This document shows positions 1 to 7,412 of a DNA stretch of 64,000 nt, piece after piece; the stretch's first letter is position 1; every line of letters begins with the position of its first letter. The position numbers and the translations under genes are program-made. This stretch comes from Candidatus Proelusimicrobium tauri (GTDB lineage: Bacteria > Elusimicrobiota > Elusimicrobia > Elusimicrobiales > Elusimicrobiaceae), in NCBI GenBank assembly GCA_002311025.1, contig DBYY01000001.1:124001-188000 (forward strand). Reading direction: 5' to 3'. The notes under the pieces were generated by a model. It saw only the letters and a list, made by a program, of their open reading frames with translations, ran no database searches and was not told the DNA's origin.

Positions 1-2
1 CT

Positions 3-626
3 ACTCATGCAGACCCGCAGGCTCTGCAACTTGTGCAGGAAGATTTCCCTAAAAATATGGCAATAACTTTGACTCCGCTTGATGCTAAAGATGTTTGGCC
101 TTCTTTGGTTGCGGCTATGGCAAAAAAACCGGCGGTTTTATATCCTTTTGTAACAAGACCGGAAGTTTGTCAAAATGTCCGCGCAAAAGGCGCAGATTCT
201 TCAAAAGGCGTTTATGCTTTAGTTAAAGAAAAAGATGCAAAAGGCGTACTTATTATTCAGGGTAGCGGCGTTGGCGAAATCTTTATGCAGCAAACATACC
301 CTATGCTTAAAAAAGCAGGGATAAAGTTAAATGTCTATTATGTTTGCTCACGGGAACTTTTCTTGATGTTAAGTGAAAAAGAGCAAGAGAGAATTTTACC
401 TTTAAGCGAGCAAAAACGCGCTATGGGTTTAACAGATTTTACTATGCCGACCTTATATTGCTGGCTTAAAAGTGAACTCGGGCAGAAATGCTCACTTTAT
501 CCGTTTAAAGAAGGCAAATATTTATCAAGTGGTAAAGCGTTAAAGATTTACGAACAGGCACATCTTGACGCAAAATCACAATTAAAAGCAATTAAAAACT
601 ATTTACAAAAAATGAAGGAGAAATAA
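3..626 (+). CDS. Transketolase, C-terminal part (5' end outside window)
   Basis: The frame is open from the left edge (first full codon at base 3), so this is the 3' part of a larger gene. The roughly 207 visible residues match the C-terminal third of a transketolase-type thiamine-diphosphate enzyme: a histidine-alanine-aspartate start typical of the pyrimidine-domain end, then 'AVLYPFVTRP', then an alpha/beta C-terminal domain with the conserved run 'AMGLTDFTMPTLYCW' and the 'YPFKEGKYLSSG' segment. Transketolase moves two-carbon units between sugar phosphates in the non-oxidative pentose phosphate pathway in the cytosol. The ThDP-binding N-terminal half is not visible, so a pyruvate-dehydrogenase-E1-like relative cannot be excluded. 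The next gene starts 3 bases after its stop, so the two are probably co-transcribed. Confidence 0.72.
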   Translation, partial: THADPQALQLVQEDFPKNMAITLTPLDAKDVWPSLVAAMAKKPAVLYPFVTRPEVCQNVRAKGADSSKGVYALVKEKDAKGVLIIQGSGVGEIFMQQTYPMLKKAGIKLNVYYVCSRELFLMLSEKEQERILPLSEQKRAMGLTDFTMPTLYCWLKSELGQKCSLYPFKEGKYLSSGKALKIYEQAHLDAKSQLKAIKNYLQKMKEK

Positions 627-628
627 AA

Positions 629-1057
629 ATGGCAGAACAAAAACCTTATTTAACAGGCAGAACCTATATCTTTAAAATCAGTAAAGGCAAAGATTTACTT
701 GAAGCCCTTACCGACTTTTGCCACGATAATCAAATAAAATGTGGTATTATCAGCGGTATCGGTTCTCTTGAAAATGCTACGCTTGCTTACTATGACCAAG
801 TTAAGAAGAAATACGATAAAAAAGTTTTAACACAAAAAACTGGAATTCTTAACATTTCCGGTAATGTTAGTATTATGGATAACCGCTCTTTTATTCACGC
901 ACATTTAACTTTGTGTGATGATAAAGGCACTTTGCTCGGTGGTCATTTAATGGCGGGCACAAAAGTATTTGTAGCGGAAGTTTATATTCAAGAACTTGTC
1001 GGCGAACCGAAAGTCCGCAAACAAGATAAAGTAACAAAGTTAAATCTTTGGATATAA
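629..1057 (+). CDS. PPC/DUF296 domain protein
   Basis: A 142-residue protein made almost entirely of one PPC (plants and prokaryotes conserved, DUF296) domain. Visible hallmarks are 'GIISGIGSL' near residue 40, an 'HAHLTL' motif about residue 90 and the 'GGHLMAG' turn shortly after. In this family the histidines form a possible metal site in a trimeric fold. Bacterial members have no firmly established function; plant members are fused to AT-hooks, but no AT-hook is present here. It follows the transketolase stop by 2 bases and is probably the last gene of that operon, with a terminator-like hairpin right after it. Family call is firm; function unknown. Confidence 0.85.
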   Translation: MAEQKPYLTGRTYIFKISKGKDLLEALTDFCHDNQIKCGIISGIGSLENATLAYYDQVKKKYDKKVLTQKTGILNISGNVSIMDNRSFIHAHLTLCDDKGTLLGGHLMAGTKVFVAEVYIQELVGEPKVRKQDKVTKLNLWI

Positions 1058-1077
1058 AGTAATTCTTTTATTATTTT

Positions 1078-1110
1078 AAAACCCTCGCTCTTAAAAGGGT
1101 GGGGGTTTTA
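1078..1110 (+). terminator. Rho-independent terminator after the PPC gene
   Basis: An AAAACCC arm and a GGGGGTTTT arm pair across a short A-rich loop, followed by a T-rich run. It lies between the convergent PPC gene (plus) and DUF3592 gene (minus) and may serve both. Confidence 0.6.
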
Positions 1111-1117
1111 TTTTCGC

Positions 1118-1492
1118 TTAAAAAATAAAGTATTGTTTTAAATTAAAGATAAGTATTATAAAGGCAATCAAAATAAATATCCAAGGAAAGATAATAGAAA
1201 AATTGCCCTCAATTTCGGCGTGTTGTGGGTTTTTTCTATCATATAAAACATCTACTATTGTGCCGAATGTCGGTTTTTTGCGAAGGGGGGTATCGTCAGT
1301 AAAAAGGATTTCTTCTTCTTTACACGGAAATTTTACTCTTGCAAAAAACACCTCTTTGCCGTCTTTTTTCCCTCTTTCATAATCGGTAATAATGCCTTGT
1401 GCGCGCAAAAAACCGCGTTTATGAAGGGGATTTTTTATCATAAACGCTATACCGACAAGAGCAAAAAATAAAGCGCCTTTAAAAGTTAACAT
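1118..1492 (-). CDS. DUF3592-type membrane protein
   Basis: A 124-residue protein with a hydrophobic segment at each end (about residues 5-20 and 97-117) and a soluble middle region. The middle region has the DUF3592 pattern: 'AQGIITDYE' near the start, a 'VKFPCKEEEI' strand, then 'GTIVDVLYDRKNPQHAEI'. The 'G..V.VLYDP..P..A' signature is diagnostic of the family. The family has no established function; members are small inner-membrane proteins with an extracytoplasmic beta domain. The gene lies 20 bases downstream of the AlkD-like gene in the same direction and is probably its operon partner. Confidence 0.7.
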   Translation of the reverse strand: MLTFKGALFFALVGIAFMIKNPLHKRGFLRAQGIITDYERGKKDGKEVFFARVKFPCKEEEILFTDDTPLRKKPTFGTIVDVLYDRKNPQHAEIEGNFSIIFPWIFILIAFIILIFNLKQYFIF

Positions 1493-1511
1493 TTTTGTCC
1501 TTATATAGATA

Positions 1512-2204
1512 TTATAAAAAATTATTTAACTTCTCTTTAAAATCTTTTGAAACTCTAAAAGATTGTTTTGTTTTTTCTATACCTTTTTTAAAAGTCCAAG
1601 TATCTAATTTTGAGCGTTTGGCATAGACTAGTGTTTCTTTTGGAAATTTAACAAAGCAAACACTTAAAAGCCACGCCGCCGCCATTTTTGCATAATAGCC
1701 TTCGTGTTTAAAATTATCAAGTGTTTCAAAGATAAAATTCAAATGTTCTTTTTTTACAAAGTATCCAAGTAAAATGACAAATGCAAAACGCTGATAAAAT
1801 TCTTTTTTGCTTTTTAAGTAGGGTTGTATAAAATCAAAAAAATAATCTTCGTCTTTTTTTATTCTTTTTAAGGCGGAGCAAAACAAATCACAGTGCGCCC
1901 AGTTATTTATTTTGGGAATGAAATTTTTTATTTCTTTTACAAAAGTTTCAAAAGGTGTTTTTGTATAAGCAATTAAAAAACCTTCAATCATAATTTCTTC
2001 AAAATAAGGATTTTTTATTTTATCTGTTTTATAAGAAATGTTGTGACGGGCAAGTTCTTTTGCATATTGCTTGATAACAGGAACTTTTATACCAAGAATA
2101 TTTTTAGCGTTTGGTGTTAAAGCAGCGGAAAATTTTTGATATTTTATGTCCGCTTTGGAAAAGAGAAAATTCCTTATTTCTTTTTGCGTAATTTTATTTT
2201 GCAT
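1512..2204 (-). CDS. AlkD-type DNA alkylation repair protein
   Basis: About 230 residues of HEAT-like helical repeats, matching the DNA alkylation repair family (PF08713; AlkC/AlkD). Conserved points: 'NNWAHCDLFCSAL' (Trp and Asp of the lesion-facing surface), 'QRFAFVIL' (Arg), and 'KMAAAWLLSVCFVKFP' (second Trp). Characterised AlkD enzymes excise cationic N3/N7-alkylated purines without base flipping. Length is normal for the family. I prefer the ATG at 2204, which has AAGG 7 bases upstream, over an in-frame TTG two codons earlier. A TGCTATAAT extended -10 lies upstream on the same strand. Whether it is a true glycosylase or one of the inactive relatives cannot be told from sequence alone. 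Confidence 0.82.
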   Translation of the reverse strand: MQNKITQKEIRNFLFSKADIKYQKFSAALTPNAKNILGIKVPVIKQYAKELARHNISYKTDKIKNPYFEEIMIEGFLIAYTKTPFETFVKEIKNFIPKINNWAHCDLFCSALKRIKKDEDYFFDFIQPYLKSKKEFYQRFAFVILLGYFVKKEHLNFIFETLDNFKHEGYYAKMAAAWLLSVCFVKFPKETLVYAKRSKLDTWTFKKGIEKTKQSFRVSKDFKEKLNNFL

Positions 2205-2236
2205 TTTCAAACCTTAAATTATAAGACGATAACTCT

Positions 2237-2272
2237 ATTATAGCATTAAAACGCTCTGGGACTTTAGACCCA
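2237..2272 (-). promoter_or_regulatory. Probable alkD promoter with palindromic operator candidate
   Basis: On the minus strand an extended -10 (TGCTATAAT, bases 2245-2237) faces the AlkD-like gene. Where the -35 should lie there is instead an imperfect palindrome, TGGGACTTTAGACCCA (2257-2272). The same core recurs as AGGACTTTTGACCC at 2304-2317 and, inverted, as TAGGTCTAAAA at 2281-2291. This arrangement suggests a regulator-dependent promoter. The regulator is unknown. Confidence 0.4.
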
Positions 2273-2352
2273 ATTTGTTCTAGGTCTAAAAACTTTTTAA
2301 ATTAGGACTTTTGACCCTTGGTAATTTTCTATTAAGATGTTAAACTATAAGT

Positions 2353-2421
2353 ATAAATTTCATTTCTCCATGAAATTTTATCCCAAGGCAGACTTACCCC
2401 TAGTCTGCCTTCCCTTTTTTT
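2353..2421 (+). ncRNA. Candidate small RNA with two hairpins and its own terminator
   Basis: A compact non-coding unit. Hairpin 1 has a perfect 8-bp stem AAATTTCA/TGAAATTT (2355-2378) with loop TTTCTCCA. Hairpin 2 has a 10-bp stem AAGGCAGACT/AGTCTGCCTT (2385-2411) with loop TACCCCT, followed by CCC and seven Ts, as in an intrinsic terminator. Both loops are C-rich and could pair with Shine-Dalgarno sequences. A possible promoter lies just upstream: TTGGTA (2318-2323), 17-base spacer, TAAACT (2341-2346). No reading frame fits inside. The boundaries are inferred from the promoter and terminator, not observed. No known RNA family was recognised. Confidence 0.5.
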
Positions 2422-2718
2422 ATTTTACGTCAGCTTTTGCGTTTATAGTGTGTTGCAAACTCGGTCGAATACTTCGGCCTGCTGCCCACTCTGGGTATGC
2501 CTCTATGAGGTGATGCCTGATAAAAGCACTCATACAAGATGCCATAAAGCAAAAAAACGCAATATATGATATAATTATATGTGTATATTTATATACAAAA
2601 CTAAAAATAAGGAGAAAATCAGACTCTTGCTTGGTATCGGCTTTAAGTTTTGACAACCTGCAACACAGCGCGGGGCCCTTACTCGGTAAACAGTCCTTGA
2701 TTTAAGTGTAAAAACAAA
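2422..2718. other. Gene-free region before rpsO with several short hairpins
   Basis: No convincing gene. It holds a string of short hairpins: GGTCGAA/TTCGGCC, CCCA/TGGG and CCTC/GAGG, all between about 2460 and 2515. A 9-base inverted pair TGTGTTGCA (2449-2457) and TGCAACACA (2659-2667) could close a roughly 220-nt structure. A TGATATAAT extended -10 (2567-2575) probably drives rpsO-pnp and would leave a leader of about 135 nt. An AAGGAG at about 2611 precedes no obvious gene. rpsO itself has only a weak Shine-Dalgarno sequence. The leader could hold an S15-type autoregulatory site, but I could not match a known fold. Confidence 0.35.
2567..2575 (+). promoter_or_regulatory. Extended -10 promoter for rpsO-pnp
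   Basis: TGATATAAT matches the TGnTATAAT extended -10 exactly. No good -35 is present, which is usual for this promoter type. Transcription would start near 2582 and give a roughly 135-nt untranslated leader before rpsO. Confidence 0.5.
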
Positions 2719-2988
2719 ATGGCATTAACAAAACAAGACAGAAAAAATATTATTTCTAAATTTCAGGCAGCCCCTGCCGATACCGGCAGCCCCGCTGTTC
2801 AAATTGCTTTAATTACTGAAAGAATTCAATACATTTCTCAACATCTCAGAACGAATCCTAAAGATTTTGCAGGCGAACAAGGTTTAACAAAACTCGTCAG
2901 CCAACGCAAAAAATTACTTGCTTACTTAAAGAAGAAAGATCTTAAGAAATATCAAGAAGTTACAAAAGAACTCAAATTAAGGAAATAA
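2719..2988 (+). CDS. rpsO: 30S ribosomal protein S15
   Basis: 89 residues, the standard length for S15, a primary 16S rRNA-binding protein of the small-subunit platform. Conserved S15 features are present: 'TGSPAVQIALITERI' in helix 1-2, 'H' and 'D' of the rRNA-contact loop ('SQHLRTNPKDF'), and 'LVSQRKKLLAYLKKKDLKKYQEV' spread over the last helices (positions about 58-80). It is followed 7 bases later by pnp, the classic rpsO-pnp pair. In other bacteria S15 represses its own mRNA through the leader; the long leader here would allow that, but no matching structure was proven. Confidence 0.97.
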   Translation: MALTKQDRKNIISKFQAAPADTGSPAVQIALITERIQYISQHLRTNPKDFAGEQGLTKLVSQRKKLLAYLKKKDLKKYQEVTKELKLRK

Positions 2989-2995
2989 ATTTAAA

Positions 2996-5092
2996 ATGAC
3001 AAATAACAAAGTTAGCGTTGAGGTTGAAATCGGTGGCAAAAAAATAACTTTTGAAACCGGTGTCATTGCCAAACAAGCAGACGGCTCCGTTATGGCAAGA
3101 CTCGGTGATACAATGGTTTTAGCAACTGCCGTATCCGATAAAAATCAAAAACCCGGCTTACAAGATTTTGTTCCTTTAACAGTAAACTATAAGGAAAGAA
3201 CCTATGCTGCCGGCAAAATACCGGGCGGTTTTTTCAAAAGAGAATCAAGACCAAGCAAGAAGGAAACTCTTTCTTCCCGCTTGATTGACCGCTCTATGAG
3301 ACCGCTTTTCCCCAAAGGTTTTGCTTGTGAAGTCAATGTAACGGCTATGGTCGTTTCCGCAGACGGCAAAAACGAAAGTGATGTTTTAAGCATTGCTGCT
3401 TCTTCCGCTGCAACAGTTATTTCAAGCATACCTTTTACCACCCCTGTTGCAGGTGTCCGCGTTTGCAGAATTAACGGTCAATATGTCATTAACCCGACTA
3501 TTGAAGAACGCAAAACTGCCGATATGGACCTTGTTATTGCCGGTACTTTAGACGGTATTATGATGGTAGAAGGTGGCGCCCACGAAGTCGGCGAAGAAGA
3601 TTTGGTGAAAGCAATTGAAATTGCCCACCCCGAAGTTAAAAAACTTTGCCAAGCACAACTTGATTTAAGAGAAAAAGCCGGTAAAGAAAAATTTGAATGG
3701 ACACCGGAAGTTTTGCCCCAAGAAGTTTTGGATATGGCAAACAATACCTTCCGCGCGGAAGTTGCAAAAATCTTACACGAGTTTTTAGATAAACAAACCC
3801 GCGATGTAAAAATTGCAACTCTTAAGGAAAATTTCACCAACAGTTTAACCGAAAAATATCCCGAACAGGCAGCCGAATATGCCGGTTTTGCTATGGAAAT
3901 GCTTGCTTACGAGGAATCTAGAGCCATGGTTTTAAACGAAGGTATTCGTGTTGACGGCAGAAAAACCGAAGAAATCCGCCCGTTAAGTTCTATGGTCGGT
4001 GTTTTGCCTTGCGCACACGGTTCTGCACTCTTTACAAGAGGTCAAACCCAAGCCCTCGTTACCACAACACTTGGCACAGCACAAGATGCCCAGCAAATTG
4101 AAGGCCTTGAAGAAAATAGCGAAGAAACTTTTATGCTTCACTATAATTTCCCCGGTTTTGCTACCGGCGAATGTAAACCGGATAGATCACCCGGCAGACG
4201 CGAAATCGGTCACGGCGAACTCGCAAGACGCGCTTTAATGCCGCTTTTGCCCGATCCGGAAAAATTCCCTTATACTATCAGAGTTGTTTCCGATATTATG
4301 GAATCTAACGGTTCTTCTTCAATGGCAAGCGTTTGCGGCGGTTCCTTATCCTTATTTGATGCCGGCGTTCCTATGAAAGGCACTTGCAGCGGTATTGCTA
4401 TGGGACTTATCACAAAAGATGATAAATACGCAATCCTTTCCGATATTATGGGCCTTGAAGACCACCTCGGCGATATGGACTTTAAATTAACCGGTTCCCG
4501 CAAAGGTATTACTGCCTTCCAAATGGACTTGAAACTTTCAAGCGGTATTTCCTTGGATGTTTTAAGAAAAGCAATTGCCCAAGCAACAAGAGGCAGACTT
4601 TTCATTATGGACCATATGGAAAGCACTATCAAAACCCCCAGAGCCAATGTCGCACCGACTGCGCCTGTCATCTATACAATGATGATTCCGCAGGATAAAA
4701 TCGGCGCTTTAATCGGCCCCGGCGGTAAAAATATTAAGAGAATTTGCGAAGAAACCGAGTGCAAAATTGATATTGACGATGACGGCAAAGTTATGATTGC
4801 TGCCGCCAATTCAGCAAAACTTGCTGAGGCAAAAGCAGAAGTGGACCTTTTAACAAAAGATGTTGAAGTCGGTCAAATCTACAAAGGTAAAGTTGTTTCT
4901 ATACAACCCTTTGGCGCATTTGTTGAACTTTTGCCCGGCAAAGACGGTCTTTTACACATTTCTGAAATTGAAAAACACAGAATTAACAAAGTAGAAGATG
5001 TCTTGCAACTTGGTGATGAAGTGGAAGTTAAAGTTATTGAAATTGACAATAACGGCAAAGTCCGCTTATCGCGCAAAATTTTGCTTAAATAA
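2996..5092 (+). CDS. pnp: Polynucleotide phosphorylase
   Basis: 698 residues, normal length. PNPase is the trimeric 3'-5' phosphorolytic exoribonuclease of the RNA degradosome. Two RNase-PH domains are visible (first with 'FFKRESRPSKKETLSSRLIDR', second with 'GQTQALVTTTLGTAQDAQ' and 'DIMGLEDHLGDMDFK', which holds the metal-binding Asp residues). Then come a KH domain ('IGALIGPGGKNIKRI', about residue 570) and an S1 domain ('GKVVSIQPFGAFVELLPGKDGLLHIS', split around residue 640). It sits 7 bases after rpsO and is followed by a terminator. No missing domain or frameshift. Confidence 0.98.
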   Translation: MTNNKVSVEVEIGGKKITFETGVIAKQADGSVMARLGDTMVLATAVSDKNQKPGLQDFVPLTVNYKERTYAAGKIPGGFFKRESRPSKKETLSSRLIDRSMRPLFPKGFACEVNVTAMVVSADGKNESDVLSIAASSAATVISSIPFTTPVAGVRVCRINGQYVINPTIEERKTADMDLVIAGTLDGIMMVEGGAHEVGEEDLVKAIEIAHPEVKKLCQAQLDLREKAGKEKFEWTPEVLPQEVLDMANNTFRAEVAKILHEFLDKQTRDVKIATLKENFTNSLTEKYPEQAAEYAGFAMEMLAYEESRAMVLNEGIRVDGRKTEEIRPLSSMVGVLPCAHGSALFTRGQTQALVTTTLGTAQDAQQIEGLEENSEETFMLHYNFPGFATGECKPDRSPGRREIGHGELARRALMPLLPDPEKFPYTIRVVSDIMESNGSSSMASVCGGSLSLFDAGVPMKGTCSGIAMGLITKDDKYAILSDIMGLEDHLGDMDFKLTGSRKGITAFQMDLKLSSGISLDVLRKAIAQATRGRLFIMDHMESTIKTPRANVAPTAPVIYTMMIPQDKIGALIGPGGKNIKRICEETECKIDIDDDGKVMIAAANSAKLAEAKAEVDLLTKDVEVGQIYKGKVVSIQPFGAFVELLPGKDGLLHISEIEKHRINKVEDVLQLGDEVEVKVIEIDNNGKVRLSRKILLK

Positions 5093-5110
5093 TTTTTGAG
5101 CAAACAATTT

Positions 5111-5146
5111 AAAAGCCACTATCTAAAAAAGGTAGTGGCTTTTTTA
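5111..5146 (+). terminator. Terminator after rpsO-pnp
   Basis: An 11-bp stem AAAAGCCACTA/TAGTGGCTTTT with an 11-base loop, running into six Ts on the plus strand. Confidence 0.85.
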
Positions 5147-5166
5147 TATCTGATAAATTTTTATAT

Positions 5167-5201
5167 AAAAAAGACTCGGCTAAAAAATAACCGAGTCTTT
5201 T
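5167..5201 (-). terminator. Terminator of the small lipoprotein gene
   Basis: AAAAGACTCGG pairs with CCGAGTCTTTT across an A-rich loop. The symmetric A/T tails let it work on both strands; it lies just past the stop of the minus-strand lipoprotein gene. Confidence 0.75.
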
Positions 5202-5222
5202 AAAAGTTTTAATATTTAAAAC

Positions 5223-5534
5223 TTATTTTGCTACATTTTTCCAAGCATCAGCTTCTTCTTTGATTTGTTTTTTTGCTGTTTCGATTTGTTTGTTAACTTG
5301 GTCTTTGATACCATCAGTAGCATTTGTTGCTTGGTTTGCGGCTTGGGCTGCTTTATAAGCAGTTTTTGCATCTTCAACCTGGCCTCTTAATTCTTGGGAT
5401 TTTTTCAAGGCATTTTCCAAGGTAACATCTTCTGGGTTGATTTTTGTTCTTTGTGTTGTTGTTTGTTCTGTGCCGGTTGTAGCGCAAGCAGCAAAAGCAA
5501 AAACACAGGCTAAACAGAATATAAGTTTTTTCAT
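5223..5534 (-). CDS. Small lipoprotein with helical domain
   Basis: 103 residues. The N-terminus is a lipoprotein signal peptide: Lys-Lys, a hydrophobic core, then the lipobox 'FAAC' with the acylated cysteine at about residue 17. After a Thr-rich linker, the rest is a charged Ala/Lys/Gln-rich stretch likely to form a helical coiled coil ('KKSQELRGQVEDAKTAYKAA'). Such proteins resemble Lpp-like or YtxH-like envelope spacers, but I see no family signature, so the function is unknown. It stands alone, with its own GGAG ribosome site and terminator. Export and lipidation would depend on Lgt, encoded further along. Confidence 0.7.
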   Translation of the reverse strand: MKKLIFCLACVFAFAACATTGTEQTTTQRTKINPEDVTLENALKKSQELRGQVEDAKTAYKAAQAANQATNATDGIKDQVNKQIETAKKQIKEEADAWKNVAK

Positions 5535-5653
5535 AAATAATCTCCTTTTAAAATCTTATAAATATATTTTAGCAAAAAAATAGAAAAGTGTTTTTATCAA
5601 AGTTTTTATAAATTTGATAAAATATATACATATTTAATATATTAGGAGATTTT

Positions 5654-6355
5654 ATGAGCTGCGAAAAATGCAATCCACACATAGCAAATATGTGCAGCGT
5701 CTGCAAAGGCGCAAAACATGACCCGGCCCCTATTCCCGAAGAAGGCAAATGGGTTAAAGCAAAACAAATTGGCGATATCAGCGGTCTTACCCATGGTGTC
5801 GGTTGGTGCGCCCCGCAACAAGGTGCTTGCAAACTTACCTTAAACGTAAAAAACGGTGTTATTAAAGAAGCCCTTGTTGAAACCCTCGGCTGCAGCGGTA
5901 TGACACACAGTGCCGCCATGGCAGCGGAAATTTTGCCCGGCAAAACTTTGCTTGAGGCCTTAAATTCAGATTTAGTTTGCGATGCTATCAATACTGCTAT
6001 GCGCGAACTCTTTTTACAAATTGTCTACGGCAGAACCCAAAGTGCATTTTCCGAAAACGGTTTGCCTATCGGTGCGGGTATGGAAGACTTGGGTAAAGGT
6101 CTTCGCTCCCAAATCGGCACAATGTACGGAACTGAAGCCAAAGGCCCCAGATATTTGGAAATGGCAGAAGGCTATGTTTTAGAAATCGGTCTTGATAAAA
6201 ATAATGAAATTATCGGATATAAATTTGTCCACCTCGGCAAAATGATGGACGCCATTAAAAAAGGCGAAGATCCAAAAGTTGCCTATGAAAAAAATGTCAA
6301 TACCTACGGCCGTTTTAATGAAGCCGTCAAAAAAATTGACCCACGCAAGGAGTAA
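5654..6355 (+). CDS. NifU-like Fe-S scaffold protein, partner of GGGtGRT protein
   Basis: 233 residues. The N-terminus carries two CxxC pairs (Cys3/Cys6 and Cys14/Cys17), as in a small metal-binding knuckle. The middle is a NifU/IscU N-terminal-like domain with Cys52, Cys59 and 'TLGCSGMTHSAA' (Cys80); these three cysteines match the pattern used for transient Fe-S cluster assembly. The last 80 residues are not classical IscU. No IscS desulfurase is adjacent. Instead, the GGGtGRT protein gene follows 3 bases after the stop, a pairing also known from other anaerobes. The two probably act together, but neither reaction nor client is known to me. Confidence 0.75.
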   Translation: MSCEKCNPHIANMCSVCKGAKHDPAPIPEEGKWVKAKQIGDISGLTHGVGWCAPQQGACKLTLNVKNGVIKEALVETLGCSGMTHSAAMAAEILPGKTLLEALNSDLVCDAINTAMRELFLQIVYGRTQSAFSENGLPIGAGMEDLGKGLRSQIGTMYGTEAKGPRYLEMAEGYVLEIGLDKNNEIIGYKFVHLGKMMDAIKKGEDPKVAYEKNVNTYGRFNEAVKKIDPRKE

Positions 6356-6358
6356 TTT

Positions 6359-7357
6359 ATGATAACTTTTGAAGGCTATGATAGAAGAATAGAAAAAATC
6401 ACTAAAGTTTTAAAAGAAAACGGCATTTCTTCCTTAGAAGAAGCTAAAGAAATTTGCGATAAAGCAGGCGTTAATGTTGAAAGTATCGTTAAAGGTATTC
6501 AACCTATTGCTTTTGAAAATGCCGTCTGGGCTTATACCGTTGGTGCAGCAATTGCTCTTAAAAGCGGTGTAAAAACAGCTGCCGAAGCAGCAGAAAAAAT
6601 CGGTGTCGGCCTGCAAAGTTTTTGTATTCCCGGCTCCGTTGCTGATCAAAGAGCAGTAGGCCTTGGCCACGGCAATTTAGCCGCAATGCTCCTTCGCGAA
6701 AATACAAAATGCTTCTGCTTCTTAGCAGGGCACGAAAGTTTTGCCGCAGCAGAAGGCGCAATCGGTATTGCAAGAACAGCAAACAAAGTCCGCAAAGAAC
6801 CTCTTAAAGTTATTTTGAACGGTCTTGGTAAAGATGCGGCTTATATTATTTCCCGTATCAATGGTTTTACTTATGTTGAAACCGAATATGATTACTATAC
6901 CGGCAATTTAAAAATCGTTAGCGAAAAAGCATTCTCCGATGGCGATAAAGCCAAAGTTAAATGCTACGGTGCTGATGATGTAAACGAAGGTGTGGCTATT
7001 ATGCGCCACGAAAGTGTTGACGTTTCTATTACCGGCAACTCCACCAACCCAACCCGCTTCCAACATCCTGTTGCAGGTACTTACAAAAAATGGGCTATTG
7101 AAAACGGCAAAAAATACTTCTCCGTTGCTTCCGGCGGTGGCACAGGCAGAACCTTGCACCCCGATAATATGGCCGCAGGTCCCGCTTCTTACGGTATGAC
7201 CGATACAATGGGACGTATGCACGGTGATGCACAATTTGCAGGTTCTTCATCCGTTCCGGCTCACGTTGAAATGATGGGCCTTATCGGTATGGGTAATAAC
7301 CCGATGGTCGGCGCAAGTGTGGCAGTAGCCGTTGCCATAGAAGAAGCCAATAAATAG
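6359..7357 (+). CDS. GGGtGRT family protein
   Basis: 332 residues, full length. It contains the motif that names the family (PF14057), Gly-Gly-Gly-Thr-Gly-Arg-Thr at residues 259-265. Other conserved blocks are 'VGLGHGNLAAMLLRENTKCFCFLAGHESFA' (split around residue 110), 'SITGNSTNPTRFQHPVAGTY' about residue 223, and a Gly/Met-rich C-terminus. The family is uncharacterised. The glycine-rich motif looks like a phosphate or nucleotide contact, but that is a guess. It is translationally coupled to the NifU-like scaffold upstream and followed by a terminator, so the two form a complete two-gene operon. Confidence 0.85.
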   Translation: MITFEGYDRRIEKITKVLKENGISSLEEAKEICDKAGVNVESIVKGIQPIAFENAVWAYTVGAAIALKSGVKTAAEAAEKIGVGLQSFCIPGSVADQRAVGLGHGNLAAMLLRENTKCFCFLAGHESFAAAEGAIGIARTANKVRKEPLKVILNGLGKDAAYIISRINGFTYVETEYDYYTGNLKIVSEKAFSDGDKAKVKCYGADDVNEGVAIMRHESVDVSITGNSTNPTRFQHPVAGTYKKWAIENGKKYFSVASGGGTGRTLHPDNMAAGPASYGMTDTMGRMHGDAQFAGSSSVPAHVEMMGLIGMGNNPMVGASVAVAVAIEEANK

Positions 7358-7368
7358 TCTTTTTGTTT

Positions 7369-7407
7369 AAAAAAACTCCTCAAGTTAATACTTGGGGAGT
7401 TTTTTTA
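7369..7407 (+). terminator. Terminator of the NifU-like/GGGtGRT operon
   Basis: AAAAAACTCCTCAAGT and ACTTGGGGAGTTTTTT pair (one G-T pair) around a TAAT loop, then a T run. Confidence 0.88.
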
Positions 7408-7412
7408 ATGCG

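Noticed and set aside
2385..2421. Hairpin as a plain terminator of the upstream gene
   Set aside because: The nearest upstream gene runs in the opposite direction, so there is no known plus-strand transcript to end here. A separate small RNA explains it better.
2420..2656. Minus-strand frame of 78 codons in the gap before rpsO
   Set aside because: It runs through short hairpins and the presumed rpsO promoter, has no ribosome site and shows no family resemblance. It is more likely the shadow of a structured RNA or leader.
3202..5103. Long minus-strand and alternate-frame readings inside pnp
   Set aside because: They overlap the fully conserved pnp coding sequence and show no protein-family features.
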